The notes below the pieces were generated by a model, which saw only the letters and a list, made by a program, of their open reading frames with translations, was not told where the DNA came from and did not search any database. From Draconibacterium sp. (GTDB taxonomy: Bacteria; Bacteroidota; Bacteroidia; Bacteroidales; Prolixibacteraceae), in contig JADIYN010000028.1 in NCBI GenBank assembly GCA_016705335.1, positions 1 through 47,637 on the forward strand: 47,637 nt of DNA, read 5' to 3'. Positions 37,167 through 46,260 of this stretch are shown here, piece after piece. Position numbers and translations under genes: made by a program. Position 1 is the stretch's first letter. Each line of letters opens with the position of its first letter.

Positions 37167-38231
37167 TTAATTTTTTGAAATATAATCAGCAATCCAGTCT
37201 CCAACCTGCGAAGTTTTGTACGACGTACCTTCGGAAATATCCTCAGTAACGTACTTTGCTTTAAGTGAAGCAGCAACAGCATCCCGAATCGTTTTTCCTT
37301 CTTCCATTAATTCAAAAGCATACTCAAACATCATGGCGGCTGAAAGTATTGTTGCGATTGGGTTGGCAATATCTTTTCCGGCAGCTTGCGGGTACGAACC
37401 GTGAATAGGTTCAAAAACAGAAGTGTGAATTCCGATAGACGCTGACGGCAAAAGTCCCAAAGAGCCTGTGATTACACTGGCTTCATCGGTTAAAATATCG
37501 CCAAACATATTTTCGGTTACCATCACATCAAAATTTTTTGGCCACTGAATAATTTGCATGGCGGCATTGTCAACAAACATGAATTCTGTTTTAATGTCGG
37601 GATAATTCGGAGCCATTTCCTGTGCAATCTCACGCCATAAACGAGAGGTCTCCAAAACATTGGCTTTGTCAACAACAGTAAGTTTTTTGTTACGTTTTGC
37701 AGCAAACTGATATGCCAATTCAAGGATACGTTCAATTTCCGGGCGAGTATAGGTATTTGTGTCGAAAGCAGTATTTCCGTTGTCTTTTCGGCCTTTTTCT
37801 CCAAAATAGATGCCGCCGGTTAATTCGCGGATGCAAACAAAATCAGCACCTTCAACAAGTTCGCGGCGTAAAGGCGATTTATGCAAAAGCGATTCAAAAG
37901 TTTCAACAGGGCGAATATTTGCGTAAAGCCCTAGTTTTTTGCGCATAGCAAGCAATCCCTGCTCAGGACGGACAGGAGCTTTTGGGTTATTGTCGAATTT
38001 TGGGTCGCCAATTGCACCAAATAAAACCGCATCCGATTTCATGCACAAATCGTGCGTTTCAGAGGGGTAGGGGTCGCCAACTTTGTCGATGGCTACTGCT
38101 CCCGTTAAACCATATTCATAAGTTAATTCATGGTTATACTTTTTGACAATCGCTTTTACTACTTTCATTGCCTGTTCGATAATTTCAGGCCCAATCCCGT
38201 CGCCGGGAAGAATTGCAAGATTGAGTTTCAT
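37167..38231 (-). CDS. leuB: 3-isopropylmalate dehydrogenase
   Basis: Third step of leucine synthesis, NAD-dependent oxidation and decarboxylation. 354 residues, full length. LPGDGIGPEI, RPVETFESLLHKSPLRRELVEGADFVCIRELTGGIYFG with the LeuB-type loop, KLTVVDKANVLETSRLWRE, VTENMFGDILTDEASVI, and EPIHGSYPQAAGKDIANP. It is the last gene of the leu cluster, separated from the upstream synthase gene by a toxin-antitoxin pair on the same strand. Confidence 0.95.
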   Translation of the reverse strand: MKLNLAILPGDGIGPEIIEQAMKVVKAIVKKYNHELTYEYGLTGAVAIDKVGDPYPSETHDLCMKSDAVLFGAIGDPKFDNNPKAPVRPEQGLLAMRKKLGLYANIRPVETFESLLHKSPLRRELVEGADFVCIRELTGGIYFGEKGRKDNGNTAFDTNTYTRPEIERILELAYQFAAKRNKKLTVVDKANVLETSRLWREIAQEMAPNYPDIKTEFMFVDNAAMQIIQWPKNFDVMVTENMFGDILTDEASVITGSLGLLPSASIGIHTSVFEPIHGSYPQAAGKDIANPIATILSAAMMFEYAFELMEEGKTIRDAVAASLKAKYVTEDISEGTSYKTSQVGDWIADYISKN

Positions 38232-38274
38232 TAATTGTTTTTTATTTTGAATTTCAGATTTTTATAATTTTTTC

Positions 38275-38630
38275 TCAAATGTTATATTGTATAGAAGATT
38301 TGTCAATTTCAACAATAAACATCTCATTATTATTCAATACCCTAAAATGCTGCAGATTTGCTGAAAATATTTGAATAAGTTCTTGATTTGAAATGTTTCC
38401 CAAATTAATTTTTATCAATTTTTTAGGAGATTTCTTTATATAAAAACTATTTCTAAAATCAGAATCTTTGGTAATTACAACTAAGTCGTTTTGGTCTGCA
38501 AAACTACATATTTTACTGTCTGAAGTGATCCATTTGTCAGTATCTCATTCACATGAATTACTTCAAATCCCAATAATCTCAAATGTTTTACCAATTTGTA
38601 AGAAATATGAACATCGCAAAGAAACTTCAT
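38275..38630 (-). CDS. DUF5615 PIN-like toxin, one frameshift
   Basis: About 118 residues. It opens with the DUF5615 signature MKFLCDVHISYKLVKHLRLLGFEV and continues, after one missing base near 38534 (ACAAATGG), as KWITSDSKICSFADQNDLVVITKDSDF and KLIKINLGNIS, with the conserved acidic residues of PIN-like nucleases (D6, then D in ADQND and KDSDF). The start ATG overlaps the stop of the DUF433 gene (TAATG), the usual layout of a DUF433/DUF5615 toxin-antitoxin operon. Predicted RNase toxin; activity unproven. Confidence 0.8.
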
Positions 38631-38857
38631 TAAGCGACTTCTTTTATAGGTTTTCCCGATAAATTCAGTTTAGCATAATGCAGACTGGCAAAAATATCTT
38701 CAATTACCAATTCAGGATGATCTTCCAATATTTGCTCATTTGACATTCCTGAACCGAGCATGTCTATTATCGCTTCTACTGGCCAACGCATCCCCCTAAT
38801 ACATGGCTTTCCGTGACAGATTTCAGGGGCGATTGTAATTCTTTCAATGAAATTCAT
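38630..38857 (-). CDS. DUF433 antitoxin
   Basis: 75 residues with the DUF433 signature ITIAPEICHGKPCIRGMRWPV and the helix-turn-helix-like region MLGSGMSNEQILEDHPEL. DUF433 proteins are small DNA-binding antitoxins paired with PIN-like DUF5615 toxins, as here (TAATG overlap). The pair lies between the citramalate/isopropylmalate synthase gene and leuB, inside the leu cluster and on the same strand. Confidence 0.88.
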   Translation of the reverse strand: MNFIERITIAPEICHGKPCIRGMRWPVEAIIDMLGSGMSNEQILEDHPELVIEDIFASLHYAKLNLSGKPIKEVA

Positions 38858-38924
38858 TTCAAAATATTTTTATCAAAATTACATTAAAAAGCAAAGATTG
38901 ACAAATCTGTTACAGACAAGACAC

Positions 38925-40485
38925 TTAATCCTGCCCAATAGGAATAAACTCATTTTCAAAAATATTAAGCATTCTGATAGTTGCTTTTATTGCTGATGCA
39001 TTTTGGTCGAGGTCCAATCCTTTTGTTTTAAACTCGCGACTATTTTTCCATGTGATGACAGTTTCAACCAAAGCATCAGTTTTCCTCCGGTGGTATAGTA
39101 ACCACGTAGTCAACAAGTTTTGGCAACGATTTTCCACGTTTCTTGTAAATTTTCCTTAACGAACGAACAAATGCGTCATACTGCCCATCGCCATCCGAAA
39201 ACTCTTCGTATTGTTTACCGTCAATTTCGATTGCAACATTCGCTACCGGCCGCAAACCCATTGTATGTGTAACCGTGTAGTTTATTACGTTAACTTTTTG
39301 TTCAACTGCATCGCTGTCCAAAACATCGGAGACAATATAGGGCAAATCATCGCTTGTAATATTTTCTTTCAAATCGCTAAGCTGAATAATTTTATCCGTA
39401 ACCTTTTTCAATGATTCAGGGTCGAGTTCGATTCCAAGATTTTCAAGGTTTTTTTTGATATTGGCTTTACCCGAAGTTTTCCCAAGTGCATAACTCCTTA
39501 TTCTGCCAAATCGTTCAGGCAACAATTCATTAAAATACAGATTGTTTTTGCTATCGCCATCTGCATGAATTCCACTGCATTGGGTGAAAACGAATTCTCC
39601 GATAAGTGGTTTATTTGAAGGTATCCTGATTCCTGAAAATGATTCAACCAGCTTTGAAACTTTATTCAACTTACTTTCGATAACGTTGGTTTTCATTTTC
39701 ATGTGGTCAGTAATTGTGGCAATTACACTTGAAAGTGGCGCATTTCCTGCCCTTTCGCCAAGTCCGTTTACGGTTGTATGCACACAAGTGATACCTGATT
39801 TTATGGCCTGGAATACATTGGCAATTGCGAGATCATAATCATTGTGTGCATGAAAATCAAATCTGACTTCAGGAAAAGCTTCAACCATTTCTTTGCAAAA
39901 ATTGTATGTTTCATCGGGATCCAAAATCCCCAATGTGTCGGGAAGCATTATCCTGTCAATATTTTCATCTTTTAAGTTTTTGATCATAAAATGCACATAT
40001 TCTTTTGAATTGCGCATCCCATTCGACCAGTCTTCAAGATAAATATTGACCCTGATACCCATTTCCTGAGCATTCGCGAGTACCTTTTTAATATCAGTAA
40101 CATGCTGTTCAGGCGTTTTTCGCAACTGTTCCGAAACGTGTTTTAATGAACCTTTGCAAAGCAAATTGACTACTTTTCCTCCGGCGTCGGCAATCCATTG
40201 TAAAGAAACCCTATCATCAACAAAACCAAGAATTTCAATTCTATCGAGGAAGCCTTTTTGCGCTGCCCATTGCATTACACGCTTTGCTCCTTTAAATTCG
40301 CCTTCAGAAACGCGGGCAGATGCAATCTCTATACGGTCAACATTTACGTCTTCCAACAGTACTTTTGCAACACTTAATTTCTCTCCTTCGCGAAATGCTA
40401 CTCCCGAAGTTTGTTCACCATCGCGGAGAGTAGTGTCCATTATTGTCAGCAGTTTACCTTGTACATCAACTGTTTTGCCTGTCAT
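38925..40485 (-). CDS. Citramalate / 2-isopropylmalate synthase-like protein, one frameshift near the 3' end
   Basis: About 519 residues. DRE-TIM family: TIMDTTLRDGEQTSGVAF, HAHNDYDLAIANVFQAI, NGLGERAGNAPL, HADGD, then the C-terminal LeuA-type regulatory domain (GLRPVANVAIEIDGK, GQYDAFVRSLRKIY). The frame slips near 39085, and the last 50 residues (KTDALVETVITWKN to FIPIGQD) are in another frame. In Bacteroidota leu operons this second synthase is distinct from LeuA. It probably makes citramalate for isoleucine, though homocitrate or isopropylmalate activity cannot be excluded by sight. Confidence 0.85.
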
Positions 40486-40490
40486 GATAA

Positions 40491-40520
40491 GCCCCTCCCG
40501 ACCTCCCCAATGTGGAGGAG
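40491..40520. repeat. GC-rich REP-like hairpin (copy 1)
   Basis: AAGCCCCTCCCGACC leads into a hairpin, CCTCC...GGAGG. It is part of a family of similar units around leuD and is inverted relative to copy 2 at 40599. Confidence 0.6.
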
Positions 40521-40598
40521 TAAATAATATTGTATTTTCAAATTCATTTTAATCGTTTACTTTGAACATTTTCAAACTATATTCAAACTTGTTAAAGT

Positions 40599-40625
40599 CC
40601 CCCTCGGGGGATTTAGGGGGCTTCA
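40599..40625. repeat. GC-rich REP-like hairpin (copy 2)
   Basis: CCCCCTCGGGGG hairpin, then ATTTAGGGGGCTTC. Read on the minus strand it is GAAGCCCCC followed by the hairpin, so it opposes copy 1. It overlaps the end of leuD and supplies the last codons (Glu-Ala-Pro) and the TAA stop. Confidence 0.65.
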
Positions 40626-41200
40626 AATTCAGTAATTTTACTTTTCATCTCAACCAAATAATCAATATCATCAAGTCCGTTTTGCAAACAGTGTTTTTTA
40701 TACGGATTGATCTCGAAATCAATGCTTTCGCCTGTAGCTTTTATTGTAAATTTTTGTTGTTCCAGATTTACTTCAAATTCGGTATTTGCATCTTTTTCTA
40801 TTGCATCGAATATTTTTTGAAGAAATTCAGGAGTAACAACAACAGGGAGTAATCCATTGTTTAATGCGTTTCCTTTAAAAATATCGGCAAAAAAGCTTGA
40901 AACCACAACCCTGAAACCATAATCATAAATTGCCCAGGCTGCATGTTCGCGGCTTGAACCACTTCCGAAATTTTTGGCGCCAACCAGTATTTTTCCTGAA
41001 TACTTTTTGTTGTTCAGTGGAAAATCCGCCTTGTGACTTCCGTCTTTGTTGTACCGCCAGTCGCGGAAAAGATTATCGCCAAAACCTTTGCGTTCAACTG
41101 CTTTTAAAAATCGTGCCGGAATAATCTGGTCTGTGTCCACATTTTCAATTTCTAATGGAACCGCCGGCGAAGTTATTGTTGAGAATTTATCGTATGCCAT
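40613..41200 (-). CDS. leuD: 3-isopropylmalate dehydratase small subunit
   Basis: 195 residues. Swivel domain of isopropylmalate isomerase: ENVDTDQIIPARFL, GKILVGAKNFGSGSSREHAAWAI, FADIFKGNALNNGLLPV. Start at MAYDKFSTI (41200); the upstream in-frame codons are translated repeat DNA. It works as a heterodimer with LeuC, encoded just upstream. The stop codon lies inside a REP-like repeat. Confidence 0.94.
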   Translation of the reverse strand: MAYDKFSTITSPAVPLEIENVDTDQIIPARFLKAVERKGFGDNLFRDWRYNKDGSHKADFPLNNKKYSGKILVGAKNFGSGSSREHAAWAIYDYGFRVVVSSFFADIFKGNALNNGLLPVVVTPEFLQKIFDAIEKDANTEFEVNLEQQKFTIKATGESIDFEINPYKKHCLQNGLDDIDYLVEMKSKITEFEAP

Positions 41201-41208
41201 TTTGTTTA

Positions 41209-41246
41209 GTAGCCCCACCCATCCTCCCCGAAGGGGAGGGGTTAAG
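41209..41246. repeat. GC-rich REP-like hairpin (copy 3)
   Basis: GTAGCCCCACCC leads into CTCCCC-GAA-GGGGAG. The GTAG tetranucleotide before the hairpin is the mark of classical REPs. Inverted relative to copy 4. Confidence 0.7.
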
Positions 41247-41292
41247 AGCATTTTTTTAATTAATTAAATTTCATTTTTTGTCTCTTTTCTTA

Positions 41293-41320
41293 TTCCCCCT
41301 TCGGGGGTTAGGGGGCTACC
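41293..41320. repeat. GC-rich REP-like hairpin (copy 4)
   Basis: CCCCC-TTC-GGGGG hairpin, then TTAGGGGGCTAC; on the minus strand it reads GTAGCCCCC followed by the hairpin, facing copy 3. The two form a BIME/REPIN-like pair in the leuD-leuC gap. Confidence 0.7.
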
Positions 41321-41322
41321 TT

Positions 41323-42719
41323 TTAAAGTAAATCCCTCGGATCAGTTATAATCCCTGTCACTGCTGCTGCTGCCGCAGTTAGCGGACTTGCAAGCAAAGT
41401 TCTGGCGCCTGGTCCCTGACGGCCTTCAAAGTTTCGGTTTGAAGTTGAAACCGAATATTTTCCTTCCGGAATTTTATCGTCATTCATTGCCAGACATGCA
41501 GAACAACCGGGCTGACGAAGTTCGAATCCTGCTTCTTCCAGAATTTCGACCAATCCTTCTTCACGAATTTGGTTTTCAACCTGTTTCGAACCCGGAACCA
41601 GCCACGCTGTAACGTTGTCTGCTTTTTTCTTCCCTTTCACAAATGCAGTAAATTGCCTGAAATCCTCGATCCTGCCGTTTGTACAACTTCCAAGGAAAAC
41701 AAAATCAATCTTTTTTCCTGTCATTTTTTCGCCGGGTGCGTAACCCATGTAATTCAGCGATTTTTCGTATGTCGATTTATCGCTTCCCAGCATTCCGTTT
41801 GTGGTAGGAATTGTTTGTGAAATACCTATTCCCATGCCGGGATTTGTACCATACGTTATCATTGGCTCAATGTCAGCCGCATCATAAATATATTCTGTAT
41901 CGAAAACTGCATTTTCTTCTGATTTCAACGCTTTCCAGCGTTCAACGGCTTTATCCCACTCAATGCCTGCAGGCGCAAACTCACGGCCTTTAATATAATT
42001 GAAAGTAGTTTCATCGGGTGCAATCATTCCACCACGGGCGCCACTTTCTATACTGAGGTTGCAAAGTGTCATGCGGCCTTCCATTGAAAGGCTTGTAATA
42101 GCTGAGCCTGCATATTCAATAAAATGGCCAGTTCCGCCACTTGTTGAAATTTTCGAAATAATATAAAGCGCGATATCCTTGGCAGTTACACCTTTATTTA
42201 ATTTACCGTTGATGGTTATGCGCATCTTTTTTGGTTTTGGCTGCATAATGCATTGGCTGGCCAAAACCATTTCAACTTCGCTGGTGCCAATTCCAAAAGC
42301 AATTGCTCCAAATGCACCGTGAGTTGAAGTATGACTGTCACCGCAAACAATTGTCATTCCGGGTTGAGTTAAACCCATTTCGGGCCCAATAATGTGCACA
42401 ACACCGTGTCCTTCGCTTCCCAAACCATGATATATAATGTCATGCTCAATGCAATTCATTTTCAGCATTTCAACCTGGTGACGTGAAAGTTCGTCTATAA
42501 TAGAAAGATGCTGATTAATTGTGGGCACATTATGGTCAGGTGTTGCAGTTGTTTTTTCGGGGCGTAAAACCTTCAAACCGCGTTTTTTAGTCCCAAAAAT
42601 GCCACCGGGCTGGTTACCTCGTGTATTAAATGGCGGTCGATATATAAAACATCAGGACCCGCTTCAACCTGGCTAACCACGTGGGCATCCCAGATTTTAT
42701 CAAACAATGTTTTTTGCAT
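41323..42719 (-). CDS. leuC: 3-isopropylmalate dehydratase large subunit, one frameshift
   Basis: 466 residues when one A is added to the A6 run near 42580 (SPVAFLGLKKRGLKVLRPEK). N-terminus MQKTLFDKIWDAHVV, IDRHLIHEVTSP; then GDSHTSTHGAFGAIAFGIGTSEVE, FLGSCTNGRIEDF and QPGCSACLAMN with the three [4Fe-4S] Cys; C-terminal NRNFEGRQGPGARTLLASP. Isomerises 2- to 3-isopropylmalate with LeuD. A homopolymer error explains the frame loss; the active site is complete. Confidence 0.93.
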
Positions 42720-42787
42720 AATATTTTATTTTTTTTTGAATAGAGACATTGAATTCAATGTCTCTACTCTGAACATTTAACTTTGAA

Positions 42788-44292
42788 CTATTCCGCTACC
42801 GGTAATTTATTTACAGCATCTAAAAATGCTTCAACCGAAGCCGTAATAATATCAGTATTTGCACCAAAACCGTGGAAAATGGTTTTGTCAAATTCAATTT
42901 GCATGTGCACTTTTCCAACATCATCGCTTCCGCAGGTTATTGCCTGAACAAGAAATTCTTCGATAGTAACCTGTCGGTGTATAATCTGTTTCACAGCTTT
43001 TATTGCTGCATCAACCGGACCATTTCCTGAAGCAGTGGCATCAAATTTTCGCCTGCAATATCCAACCTCACAGAAGCCATTGGTCTCAGGTTTTTACCGG
43101 TAACTACCTGTAAAAAATCAAGTTTTATGCGACGTTCCTGACGTGTTGCATCGCCAACAAGTAAGGCGATATCGTCATCGCGAAGATCTTTTTTCTTATC
43201 AGCAAGTTTTACAAATTCCTCGTAAACATCGTCAAGTTTCTCTTTTGTTAATTCGAATCCAAGTATTTCAAGCCGGTGTTTTAATGCAGCACGTCCACTT
43301 CTTGCAGTAAGTAAAATAGCCGATTCGTTGATACCAACATCGGTTGGATCCATTATTTCATAATTTTCACGGTTTTTCAATACTCCATCCTGATGAATTC
43401 CTGAAGAATGTGCAAAAGCATTGCGGCCAACTATTGCTTTATTGGGTTGTACCGGCATGTTCATCAATGTTGAAACCAAACGGCTTGTTCCATAAATGTT
43501 TTTTGTATTTACACCTGTATCAATCCCCAAAACTGCATAACGGCTTTTTAAAATCATAACTACTTCTTCAAGCGAAGTATTACCGGCACGTTCTCCAATA
43601 CCGTTGATAGTAACTTCAACCTGGCGGGCACCATTTATTACTCCGGCAATTGAATTCGCAGTTGCCATTCCCAAATCATTATGGCAGTGGGTCGAAATAG
43701 TAGCTTTATGAATACCCTTAACGTTATCCACAAGATATTTTATTTTTTCGCCATATTCATGTGGCAGGGTATAACCAGTTGTGTCAGGAATATTTACAAC
43801 AGTTGCACCGGCTTTGATAACCGCTTCAATCACACGTGCAAGGTATTCGTTTTCGGTGCGGCCGGCATCCTCGGCGTAAAACTCAACATCCTCAACATAT
43901 TTTTTTGCATATTTTACTGCTTCCACAGCACGCTCGATAATTGCTTCAGGATTTGAATTGAGTTTATGGTGAATGTGGAAATACGAAGTTCCGATTCCAG
44001 TGTGGATTCGACCTCTTTTCGCGTATTTAAGAGATTCTGCGGCAACGTCGATATCTTTCTGAACTGCGCGGGTCAGGGCACAAATGGTTGGCCATGATAC
44101 AGCTTTTGAAATTTCTACCACCGATTCGAAATCACCGGGACTTGAAATTGGGAATCCTGCCTCAATTACATCAACTCCCAAATCCTGCAAGGCTTTGGCA
44201 ACCTCAATTTTTTCGACCGTGTTCAACTGACAACCGGGGACTTGCTCCCCGTCCCTTAATGTTGTGTCGAAAATAAAAAGTCTGTTACTCAT
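42788..44292 (-). CDS. leuA: 2-isopropylmalate synthase, one frameshift near the 3' end
   Basis: First committed step of leucine synthesis, about 501 residues. IFDTTLRDGEQVPGCQL, EAGFPISSPGDFE, STHCHNDLGMATANSIAG, NGIGERAGNTSLEEVVM, HSSGIHQDGVLKNRENYEIM, then the C-terminal regulatory domain. Near 43045 (GGCGAAAATTTGATG) the frame slips; the tail AVKQIIHRQVTIEEFLVQAI to the end at 42788 follows in another frame. First gene of the leu operon; its transcription is probably controlled by the attenuator at 44498-44637. Confidence 0.94.
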
Positions 44293-44301
44293 TTTGAATT
44301 A

Positions 44302-44421
44302 TTATTTATTATTGATTTTTATTAATTGGTGTGAGGAAGCCCATTTGGTGAAGTATGAATCCCGAAGTCGGAATCCCGGGCAGAATAAAAATTCCATATT
44401 GGTTATTTTTTTGTGTTTCAT
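44302..44421 (-). CDS. Candidate small ORF between the attenuator and leuA
   Basis: A 39-codon frame (MKHKKITNMEFLFCPGFR...) ends with TAA nine bases before the leuA ATG, leaving just enough room for translational coupling. No similarity is recognised and the frame may be chance. An internal ATG at codon 9 could serve as the start. Included because it fills most of the leuA leader after the terminator. Confidence 0.25.
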   Translation of the reverse strand: MKHKKITNMEFLFCPGFRLRDSYFTKWASSHQLIKINNK

Positions 44422-44497
44422 TTTTGTATTCTACTAATTTGAATTATTTCTTATTTTCATTTTCGTGAATAATTCATCAACTTTTTATACGAAAAAA

Positions 44498-44524
44498 AGC
44501 CACCCTCTATAACTGAGAATGGCT
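44498..44524 (-). terminator. Attenuator (terminator) upstream of leuA
   Basis: On the minus strand AGCCATTCTC pairs over ten bases (two G-U) with GAGGGTGGCT around AGTTATA, followed by a run of seven T. It ends about 200 bases before leuA and after the leader peptide. The 5' arm is also the partner of the antiterminator arm at 44560-44571, so the two structures exclude each other. Confidence 0.85.
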
Positions 44525-44571
44525 CTATTTGTTTTAAAAATATCTTATTTCTACATACACCATTCTCAGTT
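44511..44571 (-). promoter_or_regulatory. Antiterminator pairing of the leu leader
   Basis: AACTGAGAATGG (44560-44571, minus strand) is exactly complementary over 12 bases to CCATTCTCAGTT (44511-44522), which contains the 5' arm of the terminator. Its central TGAGAAT can alternatively pair with ATTCTCA at 44607-44613, inside the leader peptide codons. This gives the 1:2, 2:3 and 3:4 pairings of a classical attenuator. Confidence 0.8.
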
Positions 44572-44637
44572 CTTCTCAATGAGAAGAATAATACCTAATA
44601 GAAGGTTGAGAATAGATATGTTGAACTTTAAATTCAT
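44566..44637 (-). CDS. Leu/Ile-rich leader peptide of the leu operon
   Basis: ATG at 44637 opens a 23-codon frame ending in TGA at 44566-44568. Seven Leu and five Ile are present; residues 9-20 read I-L-N-L-L-L-G-I-I-L-L-I. The stop codon falls within the antiterminator arm, and region 1 of the alternative pairing falls on the ATT-CTC-A codons at Ile9-Leu10, directly before Leu12-Leu14. Ribosomes slowed by scarce charged Leu- (or Ile-) tRNA would cover region 1 and free region 2 to pair with region 3, preventing the terminator. This matches leu/ilv leader peptides of enterobacteria in logic but not in sequence. A weak -7 box (CATATTTG at 44658-44665, minus) lies just upstream. Confidence 0.85.
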   Translation of the reverse strand: MNLKFNISILNLLLGIILLIEKN

Positions 44638-44931
44638 TTTTACTTACAATTTGGATGCAAATATGAAAATTATTTTTTAAAATGAAAATAAATAGTGCCC
44701 TTTTATTAATGAAAATTAATAAAAAGATAGGTTTGTCTGAATTGGAAATCGAAAGACCTGAGAAAGAAGATTAAAACTGTGAGGAAGATTGGTTTTAATG
44801 TTATCATCGTTTTCGTGTTGACGTTGTCTGATAAAATAGATAAACTTTTTCGAGACTGATTTCAAGAAAAAAAAATTTAACAACATTTACAAGCTTTTGC
44901 TACCCTTACTTTTCTGCTTTTTCACTTCACC

Positions 44932-44964
44932 TACCCCTCGTTTGTAACGAGGGGTAAGCTGTTT
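44932..44964. repeat. REP hairpin, left of the transposase gene
   Basis: TACCCCTCGTT (44932-44942), loop TGT, AACGAGGGGTA (44946-44956), then AGCTGTTT. It equals the inverted copy at 45618-45650 in 32 of 33 bases. Confidence 0.85.
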
Positions 44965-45033
44965 AGCATTTGCAATGCAATTTATTTCTTCAATGACAAT
45001 TTGTTAAACAGATTTGCTATTTTTAAAACAAAA

Positions 45034-45585
45034 ATGTCAGCCGACAACTACTTCATAAAAGACCAGAACGCTGTGTATTTCTTGACATTTACTGTTACCG
45101 ACTGGATTGATGTTTTCACTCGAAAAGAGTATAAATTTGAAATTGTCGATTCGCTGAATTATTGTATTCAGAATAAAGGACTTACTGTATTTGCCTGGTG
45201 CTTAATGTCTAATCATATTCATTTGGTGTGCAAAGCAAATGATGGTTTCAGGATGAGTGAAATTATCAGGGATTTTAAAAAATTTACTTCAAAATCAATA
45301 GTAAAGATAATAGGTGAAATTCCTGAAAGCAGAAAAGAATGGATGCTGTACAGGTTTGAGTTTGCCGGAAAGTTTGACAACCGCATTAAAAATTATAAGT
45401 TTTGGCAGGAAACAAACCACGCAGTTTTACTTGACAATAACGAGATGATTGATCAGCGAATTAATTACACACACGAAAACCCTGTAAGAGCAATGATTGT
45501 TGCCGAACCTCAGGATTACCTTTTTAGTTCGGCACGGGACTATGCCGGAGAAAAAGGATATGTAACCGTACAAACTGAAATATAA
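45034..45585 (+). CDS. REP-associated tyrosine transposase (RAYT, Y1/IS200-like)
   Basis: 183 residues from MSADNYFIKD (an upstream TTG at 45001 is less likely). Y1-transposase features: FLTFTVTDW, the HUH motif in WCLMSNHIHLV, RDFKKFTSKSI, FWQETNHAV, and the tyrosine segment INYTHENPVRAMIV. Single-strand DNA transposases of this kind mobilise or maintain REP sequences. Here the gene is flanked by two inverted, nearly identical REP hairpins, with a third copy downstream, which fits a RAYT that is still associated with its own REP family. No second transposase is present and the frame is intact. Confidence 0.9.
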   Translation: MSADNYFIKDQNAVYFLTFTVTDWIDVFTRKEYKFEIVDSLNYCIQNKGLTVFAWCLMSNHIHLVCKANDGFRMSEIIRDFKKFTSKSIVKIIGEIPESRKEWMLYRFEFAGKFDNRIKNYKFWQETNHAVLLDNNEMIDQRINYTHENPVRAMIVAEPQDYLFSSARDYAGEKGYVTVQTEI

Positions 45586-45617
45586 TGAATAATGAAAAAT
45601 TATGAGTTACAAACTCA

Positions 45618-45650
45618 AAACAGCTTACCCCTCGTTACAAACGAGGGGCA
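45618..45650. repeat. REP hairpin, right of the transposase gene (inverted)
   Basis: AAACAGCT, then TACCCCTCGTT (45626-45636), loop ACA, AACGAGGGGCA. It is the reverse complement of the left unit except for one base. Confidence 0.85.
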
Positions 45651-45684
45651 GGAGGAATGATTCATCGTGGAAAATATATCCCAA

Positions 45685-46182
45685 ATGAAAATCGATAATA
45701 AATTTTTTCCTGCAATACTTTGGTATACATTAATTACTTCAACTGGAGTAATATTAATTGATGTTATTAATTTATTTCGGGTTGTTACAACATGGAATTT
45801 AACTAATGTTTTATTCTTTCTTATTTCTCTACTGGTTGAGTCAATCTGTGTGGTGCAAACAATAAAAATAATTAAAAATATACCCTCGAAGAGATCTTAT
45901 ATTTTTATTATGGTTTACTGGATTTCTCAAACAATAATCTTAGGCTTTAAAGGAAATACTTATTGTTTTACTACAGGTCCATCACTGATGATTTATTTTA
46001 AATATGTTGGAAATGTTGAATGGGATTATTTGTTGAAATTTTGGAGTCAAGAAATCTCCTTTAACATAAATACAGTTAGTGATAAGATTTACATTGCCTT
46101 TAATATTATTCCTATTATGGTTTCGGCTGCTTTGATTTATTTTAAGAAAACTTTTATCTACTCGAATCCTTCGTCTGCTTGA
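45685..46182 (+). CDS. Unidentified four-helix membrane protein
   Basis: 165 residues from ATG 45685 (a GTG at 45667 is possible). Four hydrophobic segments are visible: about 8-27 (ILWYTLITSTGVILIDVINL), 41-62, 74-92 and 139-155. Short charged loops between them; no motif recognised. It lies between two REP units next to the RAYT gene and may be passenger or accessory DNA. Function unknown. Confidence 0.55.
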   Translation: MKIDNKFFPAILWYTLITSTGVILIDVINLFRVVTTWNLTNVLFFLISLLVESICVVQTIKIIKNIPSKRSYIFIMVYWISQTIILGFKGNTYCFTTGPSLMIYFKYVGNVEWDYLLKFWSQEISFNINTVSDKIYIAFNIIPIMVSAALIYFKKTFIYSNPSSA

Positions 46183-46260
46183 GTGGTTTATACTTTCAGT
46201 TGATTATATCGACACCGATTACATGGATTCAACGAAGTGTAATCCTTACCTTGCTCCTTC

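Noticed and set aside
38468..38662. Plus-strand frame over the toxin gene
   Set aside because: It is the complement of the DUF5615 coding sequence, which matches its family on the minus strand.
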